Assembly: GCF_025311495.1 (NCBI RefSeq)
Contig: NZ_CP104398.1
Span: forward strand, 806,001 to 870,000
Length of the DNA stretch: 64,000 bases
Origin: Limosilactobacillus oris
GTDB lineage: Bacteria > Bacillota > Bacilli > Lactobacillales > Lactobacillaceae
Direction: 5' to 3'
The notes under the pieces: generated by a model
The model's input: only the letters and a program-made list of their open reading frames with translations
What the model was told of the DNA's origin: nothing
Database searches by the model: none
Shown here: in pieces, positions 16,853-25,436 of the stretch
Layout: every line of letters begins with the position of its first letter
Numbering within the stretch: position 1 is the first letter of the stretch
Program-made: the position numbers and the translations under genes

Positions 16853-19489
16853 ATGGCAACTTCAAAGAAACATCAAGTTGAGCAAAAGCAAACTGAGCAA
16901 GACAAGCAGCAAGCGGCCCACGAACTGATCGATGGATTGGTTCAAAAGAGCCAAGTTGCTTTTGACCAGTTGCGTAACTTTACACAAGAGCAAGTAGATA
17001 ACATCTGTCAGGCCATGGCTCTGGCAGCGGAAGAACATCACATGGACTTAGCGGTCAGCGCCGCAAATGAAACTGGCCGTGGTGTTGCCGAGGATAAGGC
17101 CATCAAGAACATCTACGCCAGTGAATACATCTGGAACAACATCCGCCATGACAAAACGGTTGGCATCATCGAAAACAACGACGAAGACCAAACGATTACC
17201 ATTGCGGACCCACTGGGAATCATCGCCGGAGTAGTTCCTGTTACCAACCCTACTTCCACCACGATTTTCAAGTCAATCATCTCCGCCAAGACCCGGAACA
17301 CGATCATCTTCTCGTTCCACCCGCAAGCCTTTGAATCTTCTGTAAAGACCGCGAAGATCCTCCAGGCAGCCGCTGAAAAAGCGGGTGCGCCAAAGAACAT
17401 GATCCAATGGATCCCACAATGCAGCCGTGAAAACACGAACGCCCTGCTCCAGCACCCGAACATCGCCACGATTTTGGCTACTGGCGGTCCCGGCTTAGTT
17501 AAGGCCGCTTACAGTTCTGGTAACCCAGCCTTAGGGGTTGGCCCTGGTAACGGCCCAGCCTACATCGAAAAGTCAGCCAACATCGAACGGTCCGTTTACG
17601 ACATCGTTCTTTCCAAGACCTTCGATAACGGGATGATCTGTGCCTCCGAAAACTCCGTCGTGGTTGATGACGAAATTTACGACCAGGTTAAAGAAGAATT
17701 CCAGAAGTGGAACTGCTACTTCGTTAAGCCAAACGAACTGCAAACCTTCTCCGACGGCTTCATTGACCCACAACGGCACCAAGTACGGGGCCCAATCGCC
17801 GGTCGTTCTGCTAACGCCATCGCGGAAATGTGTGGTTTGAAGAACGTCCCGGACAACACGAAGGTCTTGATTGCCGAAATCGACGGTGTTGGTGATGACT
17901 ACCCACTGTCCGCCGAAAAGCTGTCACCAGTGCTGACCATGTACCGGGCTAGCTCCCATGAAAACGCCTTTGACATCTGTCGGCAACTGCTGCACTACGG
18001 TGGTGAAGGGCACACGGCCGCTATCCACACCTTGGATGACGACCTGGCTACTAAGTACGGCCTTGAAATGCGGGCTTCCCGGATTATCGTTAACTCCCCA
18101 TCAGGGATCGGTGGGATTGGTAACATCTACAACAACATGACCCCATCCCTGACCCTGGGGACTGGTTCCTACGGTGGTAACTCCGTTTCTCACAACGTTA
18201 CTGATTGGGACCTCTTAAACATTAAGGTGATCGCTAAGCGGCGGGAAAACCGGCAATGGGTTAAGATTCCCCCAAAAGTATACTTTCAACGGAATTCACT
18301 GAAAGAATTGCGCGATATTCCAAACATTAACCGGGCCTTCATCGTTACTGGTCCCGGAATGAGCAAGCGAGGCTACGTTCAACGGGTTATCGACCAACTC
18401 CGCTTACGGCAAAACGAAACCCCATTCCTCGTCTTCGATGACGTTGAAGAAGACCCATCGACGCACACCGTCGAAAAGGGTGTCGCAATGATGAACGACT
18501 TCAAGCCGGACACGATCATCGCCCTTGGTGGTGGTTCGCCAATGGACGCCGCTAAGGCAATGTGGATGTTCTACGAGCACCCAGAAACTTCCTGGTACGG
18601 GGTAATGCAAAAGTACCTTGATATCCGGAAGCGGGCTTACCAGATCAAGAAGCCAACTAAGTCCCAATTGATTGGGATCCCGACGACTTCTGGGACCGGT
18701 TCAGAAGTAACGCCATTCGCGGTTATCACCGACTCCGAGACCCACGTGAAGTACCCATTAGCTGACTACGCCTTGACGCCAAACATCGCCATCGTTGACT
18801 CCCAGTTTGTAGAAACTGTGCCAGCAAAGACGACTGCTTACACGGGTTTAGACGTTCTCTGCCACGCCACTGAATCCTACGTTTCCGTCATGGCAACTGA
18901 TTACACCCGTGGTTGGTCCCTGCAAACCGTTAAGGGCGCAATGGAATACCTGCCGAAGTCCGTTCAGGGCGACAAACTTGCCCGGCGGAAGATGCACGAC
19001 TTCTCCACGATGGCCGGGATGGCGTTCGGACAGGCCTTCCTGGGAATCACCCACTCCCTGGCCCACAAGATGGGTGGGGCGTTCGGTCTCCCTCACGGTT
19101 TGCTGATTGCCATCGCCATGCCACAGGTAATCCGCTTTAACGCCAAGCGGCCGCAAAAGCTGGCTCTCTGGCCACACTACGAAACTTACCACGCTACTAA
19201 GGACTACGCTGACCTGGCCCGCTTCATCGGCCTTAAAGGCAACACGGATGAAGAACTGGCCGAAGCCTACGCCCAAAAGTACATCGACGTTGCCCATGAA
19301 TGTGGGGTTACCCTGAGCTTAAAGGCGAACGGGGTTTCCCGTGAAGAATTCGACAAGGTCGTTGACGAATTAGCCGTCCTGGCCTACGAAGACCAATGTA
19401 CGACGACTAACCCGGTAGAACCACTGGTTAGCCAGTTGAAGGAACTGCTGGAACGCTGCTACAACGGTACGGGTGTCGAAGAAAACTAA
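16853..19489 (+). CDS. adhE: Bifunctional acetaldehyde-CoA / alcohol dehydrogenase
   Basis: About 878 residues; ATG 16853 is favoured over TTG 16847, with AAGGAG at 16837-16842. The N-terminal aldehyde dehydrogenase domain (about 15-440) has the catalytic Cys in NGMICASENSVV. The C-terminal iron-dependent alcohol dehydrogenase domain (about 460-870) has PTTSGTGSEVTPF and the metal histidines in HSLAHKMGGAFGLPHG. It reduces acetyl-CoA to ethanol, regenerating two NAD+, which is central to heterofermentative metabolism. It is a single-gene transcript with a Rex-site promoter and a strong terminator. Confidence 0.97.
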   Translation: MATSKKHQVEQKQTEQDKQQAAHELIDGLVQKSQVAFDQLRNFTQEQVDNICQAMALAAEEHHMDLAVSAANETGRGVAEDKAIKNIYASEYIWNNIRHDKTVGIIENNDEDQTITIADPLGIIAGVVPVTNPTSTTIFKSIISAKTRNTIIFSFHPQAFESSVKTAKILQAAAEKAGAPKNMIQWIPQCSRENTNALLQHPNIATILATGGPGLVKAAYSSGNPALGVGPGNGPAYIEKSANIERSVYDIVLSKTFDNGMICASENSVVVDDEIYDQVKEEFQKWNCYFVKPNELQTFSDGFIDPQRHQVRGPIAGRSANAIAEMCGLKNVPDNTKVLIAEIDGVGDDYPLSAEKLSPVLTMYRASSHENAFDICRQLLHYGGEGHTAAIHTLDDDLATKYGLEMRASRIIVNSPSGIGGIGNIYNNMTPSLTLGTGSYGGNSVSHNVTDWDLLNIKVIAKRRENRQWVKIPPKVYFQRNSLKELRDIPNINRAFIVTGPGMSKRGYVQRVIDQLRLRQNETPFLVFDDVEEDPSTHTVEKGVAMMNDFKPDTIIALGGGSPMDAAKAMWMFYEHPETSWYGVMQKYLDIRKRAYQIKKPTKSQLIGIPTTSGTGSEVTPFAVITDSETHVKYPLADYALTPNIAIVDSQFVETVPAKTTAYTGLDVLCHATESYVSVMATDYTRGWSLQTVKGAMEYLPKSVQGDKLARRKMHDFSTMAGMAFGQAFLGITHSLAHKMGGAFGLPHGLLIAIAMPQVIRFNAKRPQKLALWPHYETYHATKDYADLARFIGLKGNTDEELAEAYAQKYIDVAHECGVTLSLKANGVSREEFDKVVDELAVLAYEDQCTTTNPVEPLVSQLKELLERCYNGTGVEEN

Positions 19490-19550
19490 CTAATTACCAA
19501 TTACCTAAATCAATCAATCTACCTCACACCTAACCGCGCAGCAAAAGACA

Positions 19551-19593
19551 AACGCTCAAAATCAGCTTACTAGCCGATTTTGAGCGTTTTTTC
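19551..19593 (+). terminator. adhE terminator (family D hairpin)
   Basis: AACGCTCAAAATC (19551-19563) pairs with GATTTTGAGCGTT (19576-19588) and is followed by a T-run to 19592. The sequence from 19546 to 19600 is the inverted counterpart of the first hairpin of the family D repeats at 34.4 and 36.0 kb. Confidence 0.88.
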
Positions 19594-19736
19594 TCACTCT
19601 TATTCATCCAAAAAGCTGCCCCGCACTGCTTATCCTCCACCTTCCCTTGATTTTTGATTAAGTTCAGCGCCTAAGATAGCTAAGTCCCCGCCCTGTTTGC
19701 TATAATATTGTTACCAAAATAATCAAGGAGGATGCT

Positions 19737-20114
19737 ATGCTCAAAGAATTTAAGGACTTTATCGCCCGGGGCAACGTCATTGATATGGCCGTTGGGATCA
19801 TTGTCGGGGCTGCCTTTACGTCAATCGTCAACTCACTCGTCACCAATTTAATCAACCCCTTGGTGGGACTCTTTGTCGGTAAAATCGACCTCTCCAACCT
19901 CGTCTTTACCGTCGGCGACGCCCAGTTCAAATACGGTGCCTTTTTGAATGCCGTAATCAACTTCCTGATTATTGCCTTCGTAGTATTCATGCTGGTAAAA
20001 GGAATCAACCGCTTTCGAAAGAAAGAGGCGCCAGCACCAGCCAAACCATCACCGGAAGCTGAATACCTCAAGGAGATTACTGAACTCTTAAAGGAGCGGA
20101 AAGCGGATAACTAG
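19737..20114 (+). CDS. mscL: Large-conductance mechanosensitive channel
   Basis: A 125-residue membrane protein starting [27 protein letters not shown], with TM1 at about 15-45, TM2 at about 66-90 and a charged C-terminal helical bundle. It forms a homopentamer that opens under hypo-osmotic shock. AAGGAGG lies just upstream. Monocistronic. A 10-bp perfect stem (20140-20149 with 20160-20169) downstream may be its terminator, although the T-run is poor. Confidence 0.96.
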   Translation: MLKEFKDFIARGNVIDMAVGIIVGAAFTSIVNSLVTNLINPLVGLFVGKIDLSNLVFTVGDAQFKYGAFLNAVINFLIIAFVVFMLVKGINRFRKKEAPAPAKPSPEAEYLKEITELLKERKADN

Positions 20115-20194
20115 GATAAAAGTCGACTGGTGTTCATCAATGGATTAATCTGCTTGTTTTAATCCATTAATAATCATTTTAAAACCGTTATGTT

Positions 20195-20256
20195 TTGCTT
20201 TATCACAAAGTGAAGTTATAATTAAATTGAATAATAAATAACGTTATTTATTATTC
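20195..20256 (+). promoter_or_regulatory. Promoter with perfect 28-bp palindrome at the transcription start
   Basis: TTGCTT at 20195-20200, 16-bp spacer, TATAAT at 20217-20222; the start is expected near 20229. Exactly there a perfect palindrome begins, 20229-20256, with half-site GAATAATAAATAAC. It is either a repressor operator or a stabilising hairpin at the very 5' end of the mRNA. Confidence 0.65.
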
Positions 20257-20290
20257 ACGGTAACCAATATGATCTAAGGAGGGATGTCTT

Positions 20291-20578
20291 ATGTTTAACA
20301 CTGTATTTTGGATTCTAGCCATTTGGTTCGTTATTAACGTCATTTGGATGTGGTTCAGACTCGACGATCAGAAGTTGCAAAAGACCTTCGCCTGGATTAA
20401 TGTTTGTGCCATTATTATCGGTTTCTGTGTCTACTACATGGCCGGGCCAGTCGGAAGTGGAATTGACGGCTGGTTTACCGCAATGAATTGGATCAACATC
20501 TTAGTTGCAATTCTCCAATTCTACTATGGATACCGGAGCCACTCTGCTGGTAATGTTCACCATGCTGGCAGTCACTAA
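20291..20578 (+). CDS. Small membrane protein of unknown function
   Basis: A 95-residue protein with three predicted transmembrane helices at about 4-24, 33-53 and 62-82, ending in a His-rich tail SAGNVHHAGSH. No family recognised. AAGGAGGGATG gives a strong ribosome-binding site. It is a monocistronic gene with its own promoter, an unusual palindrome in the leader and a strong terminator. It is small, hydrophobic and Trp-rich. The His-rich end could bind metal, but nothing else supports that. Confidence 0.8.
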   Translation: MFNTVFWILAIWFVINVIWMWFRLDDQKLQKTFAWINVCAIIIGFCVYYMAGPVGSGIDGWFTAMNWINILVAILQFYYGYRSHSAGNVHHAGSH

Positions 20579-20607
20579 AACGAAGCACGTTCTTCGTTAA
20601 TCACACG

Positions 20608-20645
20608 GACCCGTGAGCTGTTGCCGTCGCTCACGGGTCTTTTCT
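20608..20645 (+). terminator. Terminator of the small membrane protein gene
   Basis: GACCCGTGAGC (20608-20618) pairs with GCTCACGGGTC (20629-20639), followed by TTTTCTT. Confidence 0.88.
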
Positions 20646-20699
20646 TATGGTGCTTTTTGCGTGCTCACAACAGTAGCCAGAGCTCTCTTTATTGGAGAA

Positions 20700-20815
20700 T
20701 AGATAATGGGAGCTAGAAACTTTAATAAACACAAACAGGCTCCAGTGCTCGGTAAAACCGAACTCTGGAGCCTACGTGTCAATGGGGGCGGATAATCACG
20801 CTCCCCCACTATTAC
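20700..20815. repeat. Family C hairpin repeat, copy 1
   Basis: Core hairpin 20737-20773: AGGCTCCAGTGCTCGG pairs with CCGAACTCTGGAGCCT, flanked by ACACAAAC on the left and a GGGGGCG / CGCTCCCCC pair on the right. Same core and flanks as the elements at 22.0-22.2 kb and 41.5/43.3 kb. It lies in the 250-bp gap between convergent genes. Confidence 0.75.
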
Positions 20816-20828
20816 TAAAGCAGCGGTA

Positions 20829-21866
20829 TTAACGACGGGCCATTGCTTCGTCGTAATCCCTGGTACCAACGAATACCGGTTGCAGGTATGGGTTGATGTG
20901 CTGCTTGATTGCCCGCTTCCAAATATCTGTGAAGACAACCACGTTAATCACAATTGAGAAGACAGCAATAATTCCCATCATGTGCGGATCAGCAGCAGTT
21001 GGGTGAACTGGCGGGTTCATGACCCCGTCCTTGTAGAGAACGGGCAGAACGGAGAACTTGCTATGATCTTGGAAGAGCGGGAAGACTTGGGCAAACATAC
21101 ACCAGATTGCTAAGGTGTTAGCCCGGTTTTGAATCCAGCCACCCTTGTTCCAGAATTCAGCAGCAAAAGTTGGTGCCAACAGCAGGGCCAAACCACAGTA
21201 CCAAGAGTGGGTCGGCAGGTTGCTGTAAGTGTACTCGAAGTTCCAGACATCGTAGGCCAGGATAAATTCCCAGGTCATGTCCGGCCACAGCATATCCTGC
21301 TCATTCTTGGAGGAATAAATCCCGAACCAGCCGGTCATACAGAAGACATTGATAATCCCGGCCAGGCCGTTGAGGACGTTCCACCAGCCACCGTAGAGCC
21401 ACACTCCTTCAGAGGAGAGCCACCACTGGCTACCGGTCGTTTCGAGGGCGTGCATCCCCCGAATCGCTGACTCAAAGTCACTCCCCACGGCGATAAAGAT
21501 GTTAATCGCCACAATCACGAACGGGAAAATCTTAAACCAGTAAGCCTTTCCCAGGTGTCCCCAGTGGTACTTGAGGATCATAAAACCGATACAGCCGAAG
21601 GTCGCCGCATAGAGTTTGGCATAGTGGAACCAGCTGTTCATATGAACATAGGTCGGATTGTGCAGCGCCCAGGCTTGCCCCTGCCCAGCACAGACGTAAA
21701 TGGCAATAAAGTAAATCGTCAGTGCAATCGGGAGGACCACAAAGAAGAAGAGACCGCCGACTCTCGTCCGCCGGGCAATTTCGTTGGTAACCACCAGGCA
21801 AATAAATACGAGAATCCAACCGAAAAATTGCCAACCTGATTGGCTACCGTAAACTTGAAATAGCAT
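20829..21866 (-). CDS. Polytopic membrane protein, DUF5692 type
   Basis: About 345 residues, ATG 21866 with AGGAAAGGAAGG nine bases upstream. About ten hydrophobic segments and many Trp/Tyr/His residues (for example GSQWWLSSEGVWLYGGWWNVLNG and YDVWNFEYTYSNLPTHSWYCG). I recall such proteins as DUF5692, function unknown. It is a monocistronic gene beside the respiratory genes. A strong cre site lies in front of its -10 (TAAAAT), so CcpA control is likely. Family name moderately sure, biochemical role unknown. Confidence 0.8.
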   Translation of the reverse strand: MLFQVYGSQSGWQFFGWILVFICLVVTNEIARRTRVGGLFFFVVLPIALTIYFIAIYVCAGQGQAWALHNPTYVHMNSWFHYAKLYAATFGCIGFMILKYHWGHLGKAYWFKIFPFVIVAINIFIAVGSDFESAIRGMHALETTGSQWWLSSEGVWLYGGWWNVLNGLAGIINVFCMTGWFGIYSSKNEQDMLWPDMTWEFILAYDVWNFEYTYSNLPTHSWYCGLALLLAPTFAAEFWNKGGWIQNRANTLAIWCMFAQVFPLFQDHSKFSVLPVLYKDGVMNPPVHPTAADPHMMGIIAVFSIVINVVVFTDIWKRAIKQHINPYLQPVFVGTRDYDEAMARR

Positions 21867-21938
21867 TGAACTAGGCCTTCCTTTCCTAAAATTTGTCTTA
21901 GCTGACACCTTTATTTTAACTTATTTAGCTTGGCCGTT

Positions 21939-21952
21939 GGTAAGCGCTTTCT
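21939..21952 (-). promoter_or_regulatory. CcpA (cre) site upstream of the DUF5692 gene
   Basis: GGTAAGCGCTTTCT matches the cre consensus TGWAARCGYTWNCW at 13 of 14 positions. It lies about 75 bp upstream of the start codon, over or beside the likely -35 region, which fits catabolite repression. Confidence 0.65.
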
Positions 21953-22020
21953 TCACTTTGTCGCAGAATAGTACAATTGACCAACAACATCCTAAACATT
22001 TAGCCGTAAATATGTCCATA

Positions 22021-22200
22021 AAAAGGGAGCGTGACAGAAGTCATTTATGACTTCGTCTTCACGCCCCCGTCGACGCGCAGCTAGTCTTTAGAAAGCACAA
22101 AGGGGCTTCAGAGTTCGGCTTTGCCGAGCACTGAAGCCCCTTTGTGTACTGCGCTGTTCGCTTTTTATTAAAGTAATCGGGCTTTTGTCACAGCCCTTTC
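22021..22200. repeat. Family C hairpin repeat, copy 2 (complete)
   Basis: An ~180-bp element closed by AAAGGGAGCGTGAC (22022-22035) and GTCACAGCCCTTT (22187-22199). Inside are a GAAGTCAT/ATGACTTC hairpin (22038-22055) and the core hairpin 22101-22147, where ACAAAGGGGCTTCAG pairs with CTGAAGCCCCTTTGT around GTTCGGC...GCCGAGC. Relative to copy 3 it is inverted. It fills the 340-bp gap before ndh together with the DUF5692 promoter region. Confidence 0.8.
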
Positions 22201-22206
22201 ATAATT

Positions 22207-23427
22207 CTAATGGTAAAGGTCGAAACGGCCCTTGGCAAACAGCTCTCTGAAGCCGCCCAATTCCATCAGCGACTTATTCATAATCATCTTCTTCATGACC
22301 GAAGCAGGATAGCCCTTAAAGGAGTGGCCCCCTGCTTCACCAAAGGCACGGGTGTTGCCGACGGAGGCCACCGTCCCCAGGGACTTGTAAGTGTAAGCCC
22401 CTGGACGGCTCGTCCCCTTGACCCGGGCAGCGATGTCCTTGGCAACGTAATTAGCCATCGACAGGGCAATCTGGGCAGTGGTTGGGTATGGCCGCTTGCC
22501 ATCAGGCGGCATTACCGCGGCCACGTCACCGATCATGTAAAGATTATCATGATCAGGGGCGGTCAGGTGGGCTGTGTCCATTACCCGACCGCGCCGTTCT
22601 TGCAGGTGTGATTCAGCCACGACCGGACTGCCGCTGACCCCGGTCGTCCAGATAATCGTGTTGCCCACAATCTTGTGCAACGGGGTCCCCTCTTCATCAT
22701 TTGCGCCCTTGTACAAAACCACGCCCGGCTGAATTTCCTGAATCAGGGCTTCGGTGATGATGTTGACATCCAGCTTCTCCAGGAGCTTGATTCCATAATC
22801 GGCGAGCTTATCATTGAACATTGGCAGCAGGCGCTTGGAAGCATCAATGATGTCAATCTTGATTTGGTCCGGCGTGACCCCAGCGAGCTTAGCATAGCGC
22901 ACCCGGGCATCAGCAAGGGCCCCGGCTAGTTCGATTCCGGTAAAACCAGCCCCACAGATGATTATTCGCAGGTCATTTTCGTCCTTCGTCTGCCGGTAGT
23001 CCTCCATCTGCTTGATGATGTGCTCATGGATGGCTTCCGCTTCCTTGACGTCGGTCATTGGCAGGCTGTTTTCTGCCGCGCCTTTAATACCAAAGGTTTC
23101 AGAAACGAAGCCGAGAGCAAAGACACAGTAATCGTATTCCAGCGGTGCATGTCCGTCCATGATTACCAGGTGCTTTTCCTCATCGACCCGCGCTACGTGA
23201 GCCAGGATCAGGGTCGTCATCCGTGGATCTAACACATCGGTGATTGGGAAGGTAATCTTGCTAGCCGGCAGGTTCCCGGAAGCAACCTCGTGCAGGTCAG
23301 TTGCTTCATAGTGGTAGTCATTTTCATCGACCAGGGTAATCTCGACCTGTCCCCGACACTTCTTTTGCAACTCAACGACGGTCTTGAGGCCGGCATAGCC
23401 AGCACCTAATACAACAACTTTTTTCAT
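22207..23427 (-). CDS. ndh: Type II NADH dehydrogenase
   Basis: A 406-residue single-subunit flavoenzyme transferring electrons from NADH to quinone without proton pumping. FAD-binding motif VVLGAGYAGLKTV at the N-terminus, NAD-binding motif IICGAGFTGIELAG at about 165, and YMIGDVAAVMP for the second FAD contact. C-terminal amphipathic region for membrane attachment. It lies 25 bp after menA on the same strand, so NADH oxidation and quinone synthesis are co-expressed. Confidence 0.93.
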   Translation of the reverse strand: MKKVVVLGAGYAGLKTVVELQKKCRGQVEITLVDENDYHYEATDLHEVASGNLPASKITFPITDVLDPRMTTLILAHVARVDEEKHLVIMDGHAPLEYDYCVFALGFVSETFGIKGAAENSLPMTDVKEAEAIHEHIIKQMEDYRQTKDENDLRIIICGAGFTGIELAGALADARVRYAKLAGVTPDQIKIDIIDASKRLLPMFNDKLADYGIKLLEKLDVNIITEALIQEIQPGVVLYKGANDEEGTPLHKIVGNTIIWTTGVSGSPVVAESHLQERRGRVMDTAHLTAPDHDNLYMIGDVAAVMPPDGKRPYPTTAQIALSMANYVAKDIAARVKGTSRPGAYTYKSLGTVASVGNTRAFGEAGGHSFKGYPASVMKKMIMNKSLMELGGFRELFAKGRFDLYH

Positions 23428-23452
23428 TTTTCAGTTCCTCCAATTATGCTTA

Positions 23453-24355
23453 TTAGATTAAAACACCGAGCCAGTAGGTAAACAGCTGAGCCAGCGAACC
23501 GACCAGCAGGATTTTAACCCCGCAGATAAAGGTTTCCTTCTTCACCTGCTTTTCCATCAGCAACTTGTTCTGGTGATAAGTAAACGGTAAAATAACAAGT
23601 GACAGCAATACAGTCATTGGCGCAATTTTCAAAAATGGCGAAATAATAATCATGACAAACGCAAGCACGTTTTTGACTGAAAACGCGATTAGGGCGTTGC
23701 GCTTACCAATAAAGTGGACGATGGTCGTCCGCTGGTTATCTTCATCTTCCTGGGCATCACAAATGTTATTCGCCAGGAGCAGGTTGGAAATCCATAATTC
23801 ATCAGGCAAGGCGACAATGAAGACCCGCCATAGCGTTGCCCAGTTCCATTCAAACTGCTGGTAGGAATTCAGGTAGACGCTGAGCAGGACGATCATAAAG
23901 CCCATCGTAAAGCCAGAGAATAGCTCCCCTAGTGGCAAGCTGGAAAGCGGGTGCGGCCCGGACGAGTAGAGGATTCCGACCGCAAAGCAAAAGATTCCCA
24001 TCCACAGGACCAGCCACCCGGCTTGGTAAACCAGCCATAATCCCAGCAGGGCAGCCACCACGGAAAAGCTGACTAATAAAGTTAATACCAGTCGGGGGGA
24101 AAGCTGCTCACGACCGATAATGTTCGTTTTCCGCTTGTAGTTTTGCTTATCAACTGCATGGTTATAATCGTTGTAGTTATCAAGCATATCAACCGCCATG
24201 TTGAATAAGAGCATTGCCACGAAAAAGATAATTGCTAAGGACCAATTCAGCGAGTGAAAGTAACACAAGCTAAACGCCATTCCCAATAGGAAGGGTACCA
24301 CACTCGCCGTCTTCGCCTTGATTTCAACTAGCTCCAAGAACACATTTAACGACAC
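23453..24355 (-). CDS. menA: Demethylmenaquinone synthesis prenyltransferase (MenA/UbiA family)
   Basis: About 300 residues from GTG 24355 (SLNVFLELVEIKAKT), chosen because AAAGGATG precedes it and the longer frame would cross the divergent gene. A multi-spanning UbiA-fold protein; first Asp-rich motif NMAVDMLDNYNDY (about residue 60), second in NICDAQEDEDN (about 195). It attaches a polyprenyl chain to 1,4-dihydroxy-2-naphthoate. No other men genes are in the window, so the naphthoate may come from outside or from elsewhere in the genome. Operon with ndh, divergent from the polyprenyl synthase. Confidence 0.9.
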   Translation of the reverse strand: MSLNVFLELVEIKAKTASVVPFLLGMAFSLCYFHSLNWSLAIIFFVAMLLFNMAVDMLDNYNDYNHAVDKQNYKRKTNIIGREQLSPRLVLTLLVSFSVVAALLGLWLVYQAGWLVLWMGIFCFAVGILYSSGPHPLSSLPLGELFSGFTMGFMIVLLSVYLNSYQQFEWNWATLWRVFIVALPDELWISNLLLANNICDAQEDEDNQRTTIVHFIGKRNALIAFSVKNVLAFVMIIISPFLKIAPMTVLLSLVILPFTYHQNKLLMEKQVKKETFICGVKILLVGSLAQLFTYWLGVLI

Positions 24356-24415
24356 TAAACCACATCCTTTCGGTATAATTATAACTAAAGATAGCATATA
24401 AGGAAAATCATTACT

Positions 24416-25399
24416 ATGAATAACAATTGGCAAACTTATCCACTTATCAGCACCCAACTCAAAGCCGTCAACCAGTGCATCCAAGAACGCATTGACTGCC
24501 AAAACGCGGAGCTGCACACCGCCATGTTGACCATGGCGAACAATGGCGGCAAGTACCTCCGGCCGGCCCTCCTCCTCTTGACCAGTCAGATTTTTATGCC
24601 AAGCAGCCGGGACGATGAACGCTTAATTAAACTGGCAGCGTCGATTGAAGTCCTCCACATGGCAACCTTAATTCATGATGACATCATCGACGATTCACCC
24701 GAACGGCGGGGGGCCGTCAGTATCCAAGCACGTTTTGGCAAGGACACTGCGGTCTACGCTGGTGACCTGCTCTTCACGGTCTTCTTCGACCTGCTCCTGG
24801 AAGCCATCCCCGCTTCGCCCTACCTGCAGGTCAACGCCCAGGCAATGCGGCAGATCCTAGATGGCGAGCTGGGACAGATGGACCAGCGTTTTAACCTCCA
24901 GCAAACGCTCAACGACTACCTCGCCAACGTACGGGGGAAAACCGCTGCCCTATTCAAGCTGGCGGCGCAGGAAGGAGCCTACTTCGCGGCGGCCACCACT
25001 GAACAGGTAGCAAGCGCCGCCGCCTTCGGTCAGCAGCTGGGGATTGCTTTCCAAATGCTGGACGATATCCTCGACTATACCGGGGGAAAGAAGCTCAATA
25101 AGCCCGTGCTTGAAGACCTCGCCACCGGGGTCTACTCCCTCCCCCTGCTAATGGCCCTGGAAACACCGGCCGCTGCCGAGCAAATCAAACCCCTGCTTGC
25201 CAAAGGACGCCAGTTAACAGCATCAGACATCCAGCGGGTTCAACAGGACGTCATTGCCGGGGGCGCCGTCGAAAAGAGCCGGCAGCTCGCCACCCAGTTC
25301 ACCCAGGGGGCGCTAACTGAGTTGACAAAACTTCCGGCCACAAAAGCACGCCTGTTCCTACAACAAATGACGAACCGCCTACTAAAGCGCAGTAACTAA
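24416..25399 (+). CDS. Polyprenyl diphosphate synthase (menaquinone side chain)
   Basis: A 327-residue trans-isoprenyl synthase. The first Asp-rich motif is HDDIIDDSPERRG (about residue 83) and the second QMLDDILDYTGG (about 217); GKTAALFKLAA is the KT motif. It elongates farnesyl diphosphate to a long chain, probably the substrate of the divergent MenA. The 60-bp shared intergenic region has TATAAT-like elements in both directions. Component I of hepta-type synthases was not seen. Confidence 0.92.
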   Translation: MNNNWQTYPLISTQLKAVNQCIQERIDCQNAELHTAMLTMANNGGKYLRPALLLLTSQIFMPSSRDDERLIKLAASIEVLHMATLIHDDIIDDSPERRGAVSIQARFGKDTAVYAGDLLFTVFFDLLLEAIPASPYLQVNAQAMRQILDGELGQMDQRFNLQQTLNDYLANVRGKTAALFKLAAQEGAYFAAATTEQVASAAAFGQQLGIAFQMLDDILDYTGGKKLNKPVLEDLATGVYSLPLLMALETPAAAEQIKPLLAKGRQLTASDIQRVQQDVIAGGAVEKSRQLATQFTQGALTELTKLPATKARLFLQQMTNRLLKRSN

Positions 25400-25436
25400 G
25401 CCGCCAGGATTAAAGTCCCTGGTCGGCTTTTTTTAG
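25398..25436 (+). terminator. Terminator of the polyprenyl synthase gene, inside the cydC 3' end
   Basis: AAGCCGCCAGG (25398-25408) pairs with CCTGGTCGGCTT (25418-25429) with one bulge, followed by TTTTTT on the plus strand. The right arm and loop are also the last codons of cydC on the other strand. Confidence 0.75.
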
